Below are positions 18,328-27,353 of a stretch of DNA of 64,000 bases, piece after piece. Each line of letters starts with the position of its first letter. Positions within the stretch are counted from its first letter, which is position 1. The stretch is taken from NCBI RefSeq assembly GCF_049933045.1, contig NZ_CP187926.1, forward strand, positions 310,001 through 374,000, read 5' to 3'. Source of the DNA: Pseudocolwellia sp049933045. GTDB taxonomy: Bacteria > Pseudomonadota > Gammaproteobacteria > Enterobacterales > Alteromonadaceae. Made by a program: the position numbers and the translations under genes. The notes under the pieces are model-generated. The model had not been told where the DNA came from. It saw only the letters and a program-made list of their open reading frames with translations, and did not search any database.

Positions 18328-18936
18328 ATGGAAACATCTAATCTGCCTTTATACCCTAAATTATCACCTATTTATAATAAATTAATACAATTAGCTATAG
18401 CGATTGTGTTGATTATTGTTTTACTGAACTTGTGGGTAACAAGTAATGCGCATTCTGAAAAGACCATTCATAACCATTTTTATACTTTAGCTGAGCAACA
18501 TTTGGAGCAAGCTATATCTGGCGTATTGTCATTAGAACTTATTGATAATAAAGATGAACTTGAGAAATATATCGATAGTGTAGCTCGTGCTGATTGGGTT
18601 TACGATGCACATGTTTATGATGCTACAGGTAAAACCTTAGCCGTGTCAGGTAGTGATGCGAGTATAAAAGATGTTTATGGTATTACGCTAAATAAGAGTA
18701 ATAAAAGTGACGAATATATCCCTTTTATTCAAGAGATTCGTACAGACGAATTGATTGGCTTTATGAGAATAACAGTGAAAAAGAGTTATTTTATTGATGA
18801 TCTTTATAGTACTAATTACGATAATCATGCGATGTTAAGATTAATGATAGTGATGTCTGTTTTTATCGGATTTTTACTAACAAGAGGTTTAAATCGTTTC
18901 AGTCGTCAAGGTTTTAGACTACCTGTTGAAAAATAA
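18328..18936 (+). CDS. YtjB/AhpA (SMP_2) family membrane protein
   Basis: 202 residues. An N-terminal transmembrane helix (about 20-40) precedes a periplasmic domain of about 120 residues, and a second helix (about 170-186) leads to a short basic tail. This layout and the position divergent from serB match E. coli YtjB (formerly Smp) and the Vibrio/Shewanella AhpA group (SMP_2). The biochemical function is not established. The last 18 bases overlap the 3' end of the convergent TatD gene. Confidence 0.75.
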   Translation: METSNLPLYPKLSPIYNKLIQLAIAIVLIIVLLNLWVTSNAHSEKTIHNHFYTLAEQHLEQAISGVLSLELIDNKDELEKYIDSVARADWVYDAHVYDATGKTLAVSGSDASIKDVYGITLNKSNKSDEYIPFIQEIRTDELIGFMRITVKKSYFIDDLYSTNYDNHAMLRLMIVMSVFIGFLLTRGLNRFSRQGFRLPVEK

Positions 18937-19827
18937 CCTATCTATATTATTTTCAATTGTTTGAGTGATATCGGCTAAACTCTCAGGTCGAATGTCATTT
19001 AAACAGTTTGCAATATTAACTAACTGAAGTGGCGAGTTATCTTCTCCCTGAAAGCCCTGTAAAGGCATACTTGGCGCATCGGTTTCTAATAATAGACTTT
19101 CTAACGGTAGCTTTTTAATCGCCTTAATGGTTTTCTGAGCTCTATCATAAGTAATTGTTCCGCCCACTCCTAATTTGAATCCTAAATCTACATAGCTTTT
19201 AGCTTGCTGATAACTACCTGAAAAAGCGTGAATAACGCCACCACTCTTTACCTTATACTTTTTCAATAACGGAATTATTAACTCGTGAGATCGACGATGA
19301 TGAACAATAACAGGCAAGTTGTGCTGATCACTTAAATATAGGTGATGCTCAAAAAAAGCGATTTGCTGGTTTAAATTACTTTGCTCATCAGCAATAACTT
19401 TATCGAGCCCTGTTTCACCAATAGCGACAATATCTTCAGCATGTTGTGCAACCTTTAGCGATAAACTGTCTAAAGCACTTTCATCTAAGTTTTTCATAAA
19501 CCAAGGATGAATACCTAAACAAGCAAATATTTGTGCACTTTTTGGGATAACACTTTCTTCGGTATTTTTATTTGTTGTCTTCTTGGAGGTCTTTTCTGAT
19601 GAACTATCTAGCTGAGTATTAGAAGAGAGAAGGGGGAAAGCCGAGAATTGAGCTGTGTTTAACTTACTTAGATTTGATAAGTTTAAAACTTTATCCCAGT
19701 TATCAGGTGAAATAGCTGGGATAATAATTCTGTGTATACCTGATTGATAGCACTGCTTTAATAGTGACTCTAGTTCATGAGAAAAAGTATCAAAATCTAA
19801 ATGGCAGTGGCTATCAGTTAATAACAT
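18919..19827 (-). CDS. TatD-family metal-dependent hydrolase (YjjV-like)
   Basis: 302 residues. The metal ligands of the amidohydrolase barrel are visible: DSHCHLD (His7, His9), GETGLD, VHHRRSH, GVIHAFSGS and LLETDAPSM. The family comprises Mg2+-dependent 3'-5' deoxyribonucleases. A Ser/Thr/Lys-rich insertion at about residues 63-93 is unlike typical members and is probably a flexible surface loop. It lies 60 bases downstream of argS on the same strand, so read-through is possible. Confidence 0.88.
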   Translation of the reverse strand: MLLTDSHCHLDFDTFSHELESLLKQCYQSGIHRIIIPAISPDNWDKVLNLSNLSKLNTAQFSAFPLLSSNTQLDSSSEKTSKKTTNKNTEESVIPKSAQIFACLGIHPWFMKNLDESALDSLSLKVAQHAEDIVAIGETGLDKVIADEQSNLNQQIAFFEHHLYLSDQHNLPVIVHHRRSHELIIPLLKKYKVKSGGVIHAFSGSYQQAKSYVDLGFKLGVGGTITYDRAQKTIKAIKKLPLESLLLETDAPSMPLQGFQGEDNSPLQLVNIANCLNDIRPESLADITQTIENNIDRLFFNR

Positions 19828-19887
19828 AAGGCTAACCTTGTCGTCATCAGGGTGTTATTCATGTCGTTATTCAAACAATCAAACAGC

Positions 19888-21657
19888 TTACATTCTTTCC
19901 ATTACTTCAATACCTAATATGTCTAGGCCTTTGTTCAAGGTTTTAGATACTAGGGCACATAAAGCTAAACGAGATTTTTTAACATCTTCGCTAATGTCGT
20001 CTTTTAAAATCGGACAAGCTTCATAAAAAGTCATGTATAAGCTTGCTAGCTCGTATAAGTAATTACAAAGTAAGTTAGGCGTACATTCTGAAATAACAGA
20101 ATCAATCACTTCTTCAAGTTGTAAAATTTTCATGGCTAAAGCTTTTTCTTGTACTTCAACAAGGTTTAATTGCGAGTAATCTAGTTGATCAGCAGATACA
20201 CCCGCTTTAGTAAATATACTTTGAATACGCGAGTAAGCATATTGTAAATAAGGCGCTGTAGCACCTTCAAAGCTCAACATAGTTTTCCAGTTGAAGATGT
20301 AATCGCTGGTTCTGTTTTTAGATAAATCCGCAAATTTAACTGCGCCAATACCCACCTTGCTTGAAATTTCTGCTAAAAACTCATCAGAAAAATCAGGATT
20401 CTTTTCTTTAATTAAAGCACTTGCACGAACGACTGCTTCATCAAGCAATTCCGCTAGTTTGATTGTTCCACCCGTACGTGTTTTAAACGGCTTACCGTCG
20501 TCACCCATCATCATACCAAACGGGCAATGATCGTAGCCTACGTTTTCTGGTAAAAATCCAGCTTTACGTGCTACGGTTTCAACCTGTTTAAAATGCAGTG
20601 ATTGACGAGCATCGGTGAAGATAATAATACGGTCAGCTTTTAACTCGTTGCTACGGTATCTACAAGCTGATAAATCTGTAGTTGCGTATAAGTAACCACC
20701 ACCAGATTTTTGAACGATAAATACAGAAGGCTCGCCATCTTTATTCGCCATTTCATTGATAAAAACAACTTTAGCGCCTTGGCTTTCTTCCGCGACTCCT
20801 TGAGCCATAAGTTCATCAATAACTTTTGGAAGATCAGGGTTGTAAGCACTTTCACCCATAATATCGTCACGTGTTAATGTTACGTTTAATTTTTTATAAA
20901 TATCTTCACTGTGAGCAATAGAAATATCAATAAACTGTTGCCAAAGTACAGCACAATCAGCATCACCGCCTTGAAGTTTAACAACGTAATCACGTGCTCT
21001 GTCAGCAAAGCCATCTTCATCATCGAATCTTACTTTTGCTTCACGGTAGAAGTTTTCTAAATCAGCTAATGCTGTTTCTGCTACCTCTTCGCTTGCTAGT
21101 TTATCGCTTAGATGCGCTAACAACATACCAAATTGCGTACCCCAATCACCCATGTGATTTTGGCGTATAACTTTGTCACCACGAAACTCTAATGCACGAA
21201 CTACAGCGTCACCAATAATAGTTGAACGTAAGTGACCTACGTGCATTTCTTTAGCTAAATTCGGCGCTGAGTAATCAACAACAACAGTTTGTTGCTTCTC
21301 GCCAGGTAAAGTACCGCGTTGAGTTACACCAAGGTTTTTATCGGTAGAGCTATTTGATAACTGCTCGCTTAACCAATTTTTGTTTAAATGAATATTAATA
21401 AAACCAGGACCAGCGAGTTCAAGCTTCTCAGCAATACCTTTACCAACCAATGCAGGTTCAAGCACTTCAACAACCTTAGTCGCTAATTCACGAGGATTAG
21501 TTTTCAGCTTCTTCGCCGCGCCCATCACACCGTTAGCTTGGTAGTCACCAAACTGTGGTTTAGTTGAAAGGCTAAGTGCAGGGTTAGTACCTTCTGGTAA
21601 TCCTGCAGCTGTCATAGCGTCAGAAACGATTGCAGCAAGTAAGTTCTTAATATTCAT
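19888..21657 (-). CDS. argS: Arginine-tRNA ligase
   Basis: 589 residues, close to E. coli ArgS (577). The class I HIGH motif is HVGH (139-142) in EMHVGHLRST. The segment GKPFKTRTGGTIKLAEL occupies the KMSK-loop region, which in ArgS often lacks a canonical KMSK. The C-terminal DALR anticodon-binding domain ends in LGIEVMERM. It charges tRNA-Arg in the cytosol. It lies downstream of prfC on the same strand, separated by a 241-base gap containing a long palindrome. Confidence 0.97.
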   Translation of the reverse strand: MNIKNLLAAIVSDAMTAAGLPEGTNPALSLSTKPQFGDYQANGVMGAAKKLKTNPRELATKVVEVLEPALVGKGIAEKLELAGPGFINIHLNKNWLSEQLSNSSTDKNLGVTQRGTLPGEKQQTVVVDYSAPNLAKEMHVGHLRSTIIGDAVVRALEFRGDKVIRQNHMGDWGTQFGMLLAHLSDKLASEEVAETALADLENFYREAKVRFDDEDGFADRARDYVVKLQGGDADCAVLWQQFIDISIAHSEDIYKKLNVTLTRDDIMGESAYNPDLPKVIDELMAQGVAEESQGAKVVFINEMANKDGEPSVFIVQKSGGGYLYATTDLSACRYRSNELKADRIIIFTDARQSLHFKQVETVARKAGFLPENVGYDHCPFGMMMGDDGKPFKTRTGGTIKLAELLDEAVVRASALIKEKNPDFSDEFLAEISSKVGIGAVKFADLSKNRTSDYIFNWKTMLSFEGATAPYLQYAYSRIQSIFTKAGVSADQLDYSQLNLVEVQEKALAMKILQLEEVIDSVISECTPNLLCNYLYELASLYMTFYEACPILKDDISEDVKKSRLALCALVSKTLNKGLDILGIEVMERM

Positions 21658-21785
21658 TTTAATAAGCTCTGTTATTGTTGTTTGGTTTTATCTTTTAGTA
21701 AAACCAACTAGGTGCAATAAAAATCAAGTGAATTTTATATGCAATTAGTTAAAATTATTTGATTCAATCTATTTTATTTGGTTAA

Positions 21786-21888
21786 GTTGTTAGTTTTTTA
21801 TCAAAGCATTTTATTATTTTTATGAGGAGCTTAGTTTACTAAGTGACAAATAAAAATAATAAAATAATGCCGAGAAAAAGTTAACAAC
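21786..21888. repeat. Long imperfect palindrome downstream of prfC
   Basis: The left arm starting GTTGTTAG (21786) and the right arm ending TTAACAAC (21888) are about 38 bases each and closely complementary. The longest uninterrupted part is the TTTTATTATTTTTAT type stretch. The centre contains a further CTTAG/CTAAG stem. It begins 11 bases after the prfC stop. It could be an AT-rich terminator-like structure or a small MITE remnant. Confidence 0.6.
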
Positions 21889-21898
21889 GACACCAAAT

Positions 21899-23479
21899 TT
21901 AGTGTTCACGTGTTTTATGGAATACTATATCTGGCGCTCGCTCTTGCGCCAAACTCAAATTAACCATAGTCGGCGCAATATACGTTAAGTTATCACCGCC
22001 ATCTAACGCTAAGTTGTCATAAGCTTTCTTTCTAAACTGCTCTAACGTTCTTTCGTTATCACACGTACACCAGCGAGCTGTTGCTACACTGATTGGTTCA
22101 TAAATCGCTTCAACTTTGTATTCTGTTTTTAAACGTTGAACTACTACTTCAAACTGAAGTACACCAACAGCACCAACGATTAAATCGTTTGAATTTAATG
22201 GTCTGAATACTTGCACCGCACCTTCTTCAGAAAGCTGAATTAAGCCTTTTTGAAGTTGCTTCATTTTAAGTGGATCACGTAAACGAATACGACGGAACAT
22301 TTCAGGTGCGAAGTTAGGAATACCACTAAACTTCATATCTTCACCTGCAGTAAAGGTATCACCTATTTGAATGCTGCCATGGTTATGTAAACCAATAATG
22401 TCACCCGCATATGCTTGTTCAACATTTGATCTGTCGCCAGCCATAAAGGTAACCGCATCGGCAATTTTTACATCTTTACCAATACGTACTTGTTTCATCT
22501 TCATGCCTTTTTCATATTTGCCTGAACAAATACGCATGAATGCAATACGGTCACGATGTTTTGGATCCATATTGGCTTGGATTTTAAATACAAAGCCTGA
22601 GAATTTTTCTTCTTCAGCTCTCACTTCACGTGTTGATGCTTGACGTGGTAGTGGTTTAGGTGCCCATTTAGTTAATCCATCTAACATATGGTCAACGCCA
22701 AAGTTACCTAATGCTGTACCAAAAAATACAGGAGTAAGCTCGCCTTTTAAAAACTCTTCTAAATCAAATTCGTGCGATGCACCTTGAACAAGTTCAAGCT
22801 CTTCACGCAAATCTTGAGCATAGCTACCTAATACTTTATCTAGCTCTGGATTGTTTAATCCTTGGATCACACGTTTCTCTTGAATTGTATGACCTTGACC
22901 TGTTTGATAAAGGAAGGTTTCATTGGTTAATAAGTTATATACACCTTTAAATTCTTTACCCATGCCTATTGGCCAAGTAATAGGTGCACACTTAATTTTT
23001 AATACATCTTCAACTTCATCCATTACTTCCATAGGATCACGTACATCACGGTCCATTTTATTCATGAAAGTAATAATCGGAGTATCACGTAAGCGAGTAA
23101 CTTCCATCAGCTTAATTGTTCGTGCTTCTACACCCTTAGCAACATCAATAACCATTAAACATGAGTCAACAGCGGTTAACGTGCGGTAAGTATCTTCTGA
23201 GAAATCTTCATGACCAGGAGTATCAAGTAGGTTTACTAAACACTTGTTGTAAGGGAATTGCATTACAGAGGTGGTAATTGAAATACCACGATCTTTCTCC
23301 ATTTCCATCCAATCTGATTTTGCATGTTGTCCAGATTTCTTACCTTTTACCGTACCTGCTTTTTGTAAAGCTTGTCCGAAAAGTAATACTTTTTCAGTAA
23401 TAGTTGTTTTACCCGCATCAGGGTGAGAAATGATAGCGAAGGTACGACGTAAATCGACTTCTTGCTGTTGTACAGACAT
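21899..23479 (-). CDS. prfC: Peptide chain release factor 3
   Basis: 526 residues from ATG 23479, against 529 in E. coli. This start gives the usual MSVQQQEVDLRRTFAIISHP; 24 further in-frame codons upstream are not conserved in character. GTPase motifs are HPDAGKTT (G1, 19-26), DTPGHEDFSEDT (G3) and NKMDRD (G4). RF3 recycles RF1 and RF2 from the ribosome after peptide release. Confidence 0.97.
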   Translation of the reverse strand: MSVQQQEVDLRRTFAIISHPDAGKTTITEKVLLFGQALQKAGTVKGKKSGQHAKSDWMEMEKDRGISITTSVMQFPYNKCLVNLLDTPGHEDFSEDTYRTLTAVDSCLMVIDVAKGVEARTIKLMEVTRLRDTPIITFMNKMDRDVRDPMEVMDEVEDVLKIKCAPITWPIGMGKEFKGVYNLLTNETFLYQTGQGHTIQEKRVIQGLNNPELDKVLGSYAQDLREELELVQGASHEFDLEEFLKGELTPVFFGTALGNFGVDHMLDGLTKWAPKPLPRQASTREVRAEEEKFSGFVFKIQANMDPKHRDRIAFMRICSGKYEKGMKMKQVRIGKDVKIADAVTFMAGDRSNVEQAYAGDIIGLHNHGSIQIGDTFTAGEDMKFSGIPNFAPEMFRRIRLRDPLKMKQLQKGLIQLSEEGAVQVFRPLNSNDLIVGAVGVLQFEVVVQRLKTEYKVEAIYEPISVATARWCTCDNERTLEQFRKKAYDNLALDGGDNLTYIAPTMVNLSLAQERAPDIVFHKTREH

Positions 23480-23660
23480 GCAATTACCTACTGAAATATT
23501 TAGTTTAAAGGATGAAATTAAGCGCGCGATATTATACCGAAAAAGTAGCATGAAGAGCAGTATTAATATCTAGGAAAGCATTTTTTATTTTTAAAGAACC
23601 TAAGTTCTGAGTTATTAATTAGAATTTATAAGGTATTGAATGGGTAAAATAGCTGAAATC

Positions 23661-23755
23661 TTATATTTTTCGTTTAATCAGATCTCGAATGATAAAGCGA
23701 ATCGGTGATAGGTTAAATAACGTTATTTACTTAGAAAGTAGGGCTTCCACAACAA
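23661..23755 (-). pseudogene. Degenerate second copy of the mnmC 3' end
   Basis: Bases 23661-23721 match 25104-25164, the end of mnmC, at 55 of 61 positions and in the same orientation. Read on the minus strand it encodes TLFNLSPIRFIIRDLIKRKI and a stop, nearly the mnmC C-terminus. Beyond 23721 the similarity continues with small indels (CGS-P.. then an in-frame stop) and fades by about 23755. It looks like the tail of a former or displaced mnmC allele. Confidence 0.75.
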
Positions 23756-23805
23756 TCGTTATGGAAGGGTGAATAAGATGTTTTGAGCTGTATTTGATGC
23801 TGAAG

Positions 23806-24233
23806 TTACAAAACCTCAAAGGTAATATCGTCTACTAAAACACTACCTTCATAATAATTAATATGTGGTTCACCAAACATAAAATATTCAGGGTAGGCGC
23901 TATTATCTGACCAAATAGTATTGAAGAATTTATCTTGCATTATATCGATACAACCGGGGTCCATCTCTTTAGCTGTTTGATTATAATGATAAACACAGTT
24001 TCTTTTAAAATTTATTTTATCTGAAAATATTCACCAGACTCTGAATAAGGACCTTGATATTCGGCAGGATCAGTTCTCCATTTAGGAACCTCATTAAATG
24101 GAAAACCATTAAACCTTTCTTCATTTTTTTTAATAACGGACTCAGACGGTAGTATTTCAGTGCTGTAGTCTTTCTCAGCTTCTGAGCATCCTGTAGTCAT
24201 TATTAAACCGATAACAAATAACTTATCTTTCAT
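23806..24233 (-). pseudogene. Small lipoprotein gene, broken by a one-base frameshift
   Basis: The first frame (24233-24012) encodes MKDKLFVIGLIMTTGC..., a lipoprotein signal with Cys16, and stops after 73 residues (..GEYFQIK). A second frame, open from 24030 to the stop at 23806, encodes a plausible continuation (SDKINFKRNCVYHY ... VDDITFEVL). One extra T in the TTTT run near 24025-24028 would join them into a protein of about 142 residues. I do not recognise the family. It sits between the mnmC fragment and the IS element. It could be a true pseudogene, a slippery-tract phase variant or a sequencing error. Confidence 0.6.
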
Positions 24234-24301
24234 AAATAAAACACCTTATTTAACTAGCGAAGCGTAAATCTCGGGGGCTTGCCCCCGTGCTGGATAGTGT
24301 A

Positions 24302-24320
24302 TACTGGGGGGACCCCAGTA
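24302..24320 (+). promoter_or_regulatory. Hairpin in the transposase 5' leader
   Basis: TACTGGGG (24302-24309) and CCCCAGTA (24313-24320) form an 8-bp stem with a 3-base loop, 15 bases before the transposase ATG. In IS200 a 5' hairpin represses transposase translation, and this one is well placed to hide the ribosome site. That role is inference. Confidence 0.5.
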
Positions 24321-24335
24321 AATGCTATTCTTCAT

Positions 24336-24779
24336 ATGGAACTTCAAAGAAATACACATCATGTCTTTAGATTAATGTACCACTTTGTGTGGATACCAAA
24401 GTATCGACACAAAGTCTTCATTGAACCTTATCGTTCAACAATGAAAGCAATTATTCAAAAAGTAGGATATGACTACGATATTGATATCGTAGAGTTAGAA
24501 ATTCCGAGTGACCATATTCATATGGTTATTAGAGGGATCCCTAAACAGTCGCCAAGCGATGTTATGCAAATAATTAAAAGTATAACTGCTCGTGAGTTTT
24601 TTAGAATTTATCCTGAAATTAAAAAGCAGTATTTCTGGGGCGGTAAATTATGGACACAAAGCTTTTTTGTTGAAACGATTGGTAACGCAACAGAAGAAGT
24701 TATCAGGAAATATGTTCAAGAACAGTTAATCGAATTAGATGGTAAAGAAATTAATAGCGATCCACTGAACTTGTTTTGA
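24336..24779 (+). CDS. tnpA: IS200/IS605-family transposase (TnpA, Y1 HUH)
   Basis: 147 residues from ATG 24336, a normal length for the family; the upstream in-frame codons run through the leader hairpin. The metal-binding HUH motif is His60-Ile-His62 in SDHIHMVI, and the catalytic tyrosine is Tyr126 in IRKYVQEQ. FVWIPKYRHKVF and WTQSFFVETIG are family signatures. It cuts and joins single-stranded DNA at the hairpin ends. It appears intact, so the copy may be active. Confidence 0.9.
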   Translation: MELQRNTHHVFRLMYHFVWIPKYRHKVFIEPYRSTMKAIIQKVGYDYDIDIVELEIPSDHIHMVIRGIPKQSPSDVMQIIKSITAREFFRIYPEIKKQYFWGGKLWTQSFFVETIGNATEEVIRKYVQEQLIELDGKEINSDPLNLF

Positions 24780-24801
24780 AACTCGGTCGCTTGCGGCCGA
24801 G

Positions 24802-25103
24802 AATTTTATAAAATAACAGCAAGTAAATTATAAAAAAAATACCGTTAATTATAGGTATATCTAATAATTTAGTTCCTTAGTTTTATTTTATTACAGGTAG
24901 GCTTACCCTTATTAAGGAACAAAATATTTATAACAGTTTTTAGATATTTGTTCCAATGTTAAGGGAAGCTTTAACTGCTTTTATTGGAATAAACTTAACG
25001 TATTATTTTATTAAAATGAGTAACAGAGGCGAGGGATAAAGTTATTCAGTAAGTTAATAAAATCTTAGGGAGTTGGCTCTATCTCGCATACCTATTTTTT
25101 AGA
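24802..25103. other. Gap between the IS element and mnmC, with an imperfect inverted repeat
   Basis: There is no ORF. Bases 24901-24929 (GCTTACCCTTATTAAGGAAC..) and 24942-24969 (..GTTCCAATGTTAAGGGAAGC) are inverted copies with a few mismatches, forming an approximately 69-base palindrome that may be a small repeat or terminator. The rest is featureless AT-rich DNA. Confidence 0.45.
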
Positions 25104-27167
25104 TTATATTTTTCGTTTAATCAGATCTCTGATCACAAAGCGGTTCGGTGATAGGTTAAATAACATTTTATTATTTACAGGGTAGGGTGTTCCGCAGATA
25201 TCCGCAGTTAATATTTCTGCTGCAAGTGGTGCGCTACATAAACCTCTAGCACCTAGGCCTGTTAATACGTATAAATTATTTATTGTTGGAGTTGTTTGGT
25301 AAAATTTCCAATTTTTATCTTTTCTTAGATGAGCATAAGTTTTTACATGTTCTTTAATATTAGGCATTGCACCCACTAAGGGTAAGTGATCGGGTGTCAT
25401 GCATCTTAATCGGGCTTTAGCAGAAGCAACATCAGTTATTGTCCAATCGGTTAATTCAGGCAAACATTTATTCAACATACCCAAGTTGTATTCATCACCA
25501 GTTGAGTTTGCCGTTATATCAAAACTATTTTTATCAAAGGTTGCTCCAATACAATGAATGTTTTTATGAGCGGGCGTTAAGTAACCTTTATGACAAATAA
25601 CCGTTGAAAGTTTGCCAATAGCGGCATCACTTTTCATGCTTGTAATTTGCCCTCTAACTGATGTTAAAGGTAAGTCATTAATTGTATTAATATGTATAGA
25701 ATCGGCACCGCCACATACAATAATAATATGTTCTTTTAGTTGTTTCTTTATTGCATTTTTAGTTGTGTTTAATTGCCAAGATTGGTCGAGGTTTTGTGTT
25801 AACGACTCAACCTTAACTGAGCTTTCTATTCTTAAGCGATTCGTAGCTTTTGCTGCTTCTAATAAAGCATGCACTAATTCTTGTGGGGCAATCCAGCCAG
25901 CTTCAGGCATAAATAAGCCGCCATACTGTAAAGGTAAGTTACTAATTTCTTGAGCTTGTTTCGCATTAACAGAGTGAATAAGGTTTTCAGGCCAAGCTTT
26001 TATTTCATCAAAAAGTGTTTGACGCTTCTCTAATGCCGCTTTGTAAGATATCTCTAATAAACCACACCATTGATGTGAGAAGTTAAAACCTTGCTCTAGT
26101 AATGAATGATATAAATGTAAAGCGCGCCAATAAGCGGCTTCGTAAAATTCACTAATATCATCTCTTTGTTGATGTAATAAAGGAAACAGAGCACCTATAG
26201 CATTACTTGATGCACCTTGAGCTACGCTATTATCTTTACAATACAAGGTAACCTTTACGCCTTGTGTTGTTAAATAATAAGCGGCACAAGCTGATGCAAT
26301 ACCGCCACCTATAATAGCTACATGTTGAGGTTTATTTATTCTTGGACGAGTTTGGTAGCCTTTGCCTATTGACTTTATTTGTTGATAAACAGCTTTTAAA
26401 ACTTCTTTTTTTAAGCCTGATGTTTCAATCTTTTGTAATCTAAAACCTACTTCAATAAGCTGGCGTCTAACATGTCCAGCAATGGTAAAGGTAGATAGCG
26501 TTGATTGCTCTTTTGCTAATCTCGCTATTTGTGTGAATAACTCAAGGCTCCACATCTCAGGGTTCTTATTGGGAGAAAAACCATCTAAATACCAAGTATC
26601 TATCAAACCTTCTTTAGGTGATTTTAAAGCAGTATAAACTTCTGTCGCATCACCAATATAAAGCGTTAAACTTACTTTGTTATCAAAAAAACTAAAATAT
26701 AAAAAGTTACTTTCAATGGCGTCAATATTTTCTGGGTATTGCTCAAGTAAAGGTTGATAAAACTCAGCTAAATGCGGAAAAAGTTGTAAAGATTTAGCGA
26801 GATCTTTTTTACTTAAAGGATATTTTTCAACACTAATAAAGTGAAGTTTTGTTACCGGTGAGTTTTTGGCTTGATGTTCTGTAGTCTTTTCTTTGTTTTT
26901 GGATAGGTCAATTTCTGACTGAACACCGCTGTTTGCTTGCTTGTATGCGTCTAAGGTTAATAAAAAGTTCAATCCAGTACCAAAACCTGTTTCAGCAATG
27001 GTAAATAAACTGTTATTATTTTTTAATCGGTCTACAATTTCATTCGCTTCAATAAAAATTGTTGTACTCTGCTCACAACCCGTTTTTCTGTCGAAATAAA
27101 TATCGTCAAATTTTTTGGAGTAGGGCGCACCATTATCTTGAAATATAAGAGAAGTTTTTGAGTTCAC
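25104..27167 (-). CDS. mnmC: Bifunctional tRNA 5-methylaminomethyl-2-thiouridine biosynthesis protein MnmC
   Basis: 687 residues (E. coli 668). The N-terminal methyltransferase half has ETGFGTGLNFL (SAM site) and WYLDGFSPNKNPEMW. The C-terminal half is an FAD-dependent oxidase with the GGGIASACAAYYL dinucleotide motif near residue 285 and TGLGARGLCSAPL near the end. It removes the carboxymethyl group from cmnm5s2U34 in tRNA and then methylates the product. A charged insertion at about 77-105 accounts for the extra length. The start is GTG 27167 (MNSKTSLIFQD). Its last 61 bases are duplicated at 23661-23721. Confidence 0.95.
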   Translation of the reverse strand: MNSKTSLIFQDNGAPYSKKFDDIYFDRKTGCEQSTTIFIEANEIVDRLKNNNSLFTIAETGFGTGLNFLLTLDAYKQANSGVQSEIDLSKNKEKTTEHQAKNSPVTKLHFISVEKYPLSKKDLAKSLQLFPHLAEFYQPLLEQYPENIDAIESNFLYFSFFDNKVSLTLYIGDATEVYTALKSPKEGLIDTWYLDGFSPNKNPEMWSLELFTQIARLAKEQSTLSTFTIAGHVRRQLIEVGFRLQKIETSGLKKEVLKAVYQQIKSIGKGYQTRPRINKPQHVAIIGGGIASACAAYYLTTQGVKVTLYCKDNSVAQGASSNAIGALFPLLHQQRDDISEFYEAAYWRALHLYHSLLEQGFNFSHQWCGLLEISYKAALEKRQTLFDEIKAWPENLIHSVNAKQAQEISNLPLQYGGLFMPEAGWIAPQELVHALLEAAKATNRLRIESSVKVESLTQNLDQSWQLNTTKNAIKKQLKEHIIIVCGGADSIHINTINDLPLTSVRGQITSMKSDAAIGKLSTVICHKGYLTPAHKNIHCIGATFDKNSFDITANSTGDEYNLGMLNKCLPELTDWTITDVASAKARLRCMTPDHLPLVGAMPNIKEHVKTYAHLRKDKNWKFYQTTPTINNLYVLTGLGARGLCSAPLAAEILTADICGTPYPVNNKMLFNLSPNRFVIRDLIKRKI

Positions 27168-27262
27168 TGAATTGTAGCGTCTTATTTAAATGAGTAGAAA
27201 ACTGTATTATTTTAGCTTTTTTTGAATGTAATTGGTATCGAACTGTTATTCAATTGAAGAAA

Positions 27263-27284
27263 TCAGTGTACAGGTGTACACTGA
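27263..27284. promoter_or_regulatory. FabR-like operator upstream of fabB
   Basis: TCAGTGTACA (27263-27272) and TGTACACTGA (27275-27284) form a perfect 10-base palindrome around a GG centre. The core resembles the FabR/UfaR operator of E. coli fabA and fabB as I remember it (AGCGTACAnnTGT..). It ends 69 bases before the fabB ATG, where FabR would repress unsaturated fatty acid synthesis. Confidence 0.75.
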
Positions 27285-27353
27285 GCAGACCAGATGGCGA
27301 GTAATTATCTGTATGATAAGCTCGAATTTTTAAATTTTGAAATGGTTATATAA

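Larger units (their letters stand above)
24265..24806 (+). mobile_element. IS200/IS605-type insertion sequence
   Basis: A Y1 transposase gene is flanked by subterminal hairpins. The left one is CGGGGGC-TT-GCCCCCG (24272-24287). The right one is CTCGGTCGC-TT-GCGGCCGAG (24782-24801, one G-T pair). Both have the same CTCGG..GCTTGC.. layout, as expected for ends recognised as single-stranded hairpins. There are no terminal inverted repeats or target duplications, typical for the family. Exact tips cannot be fixed by eye. Confidence 0.75.
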
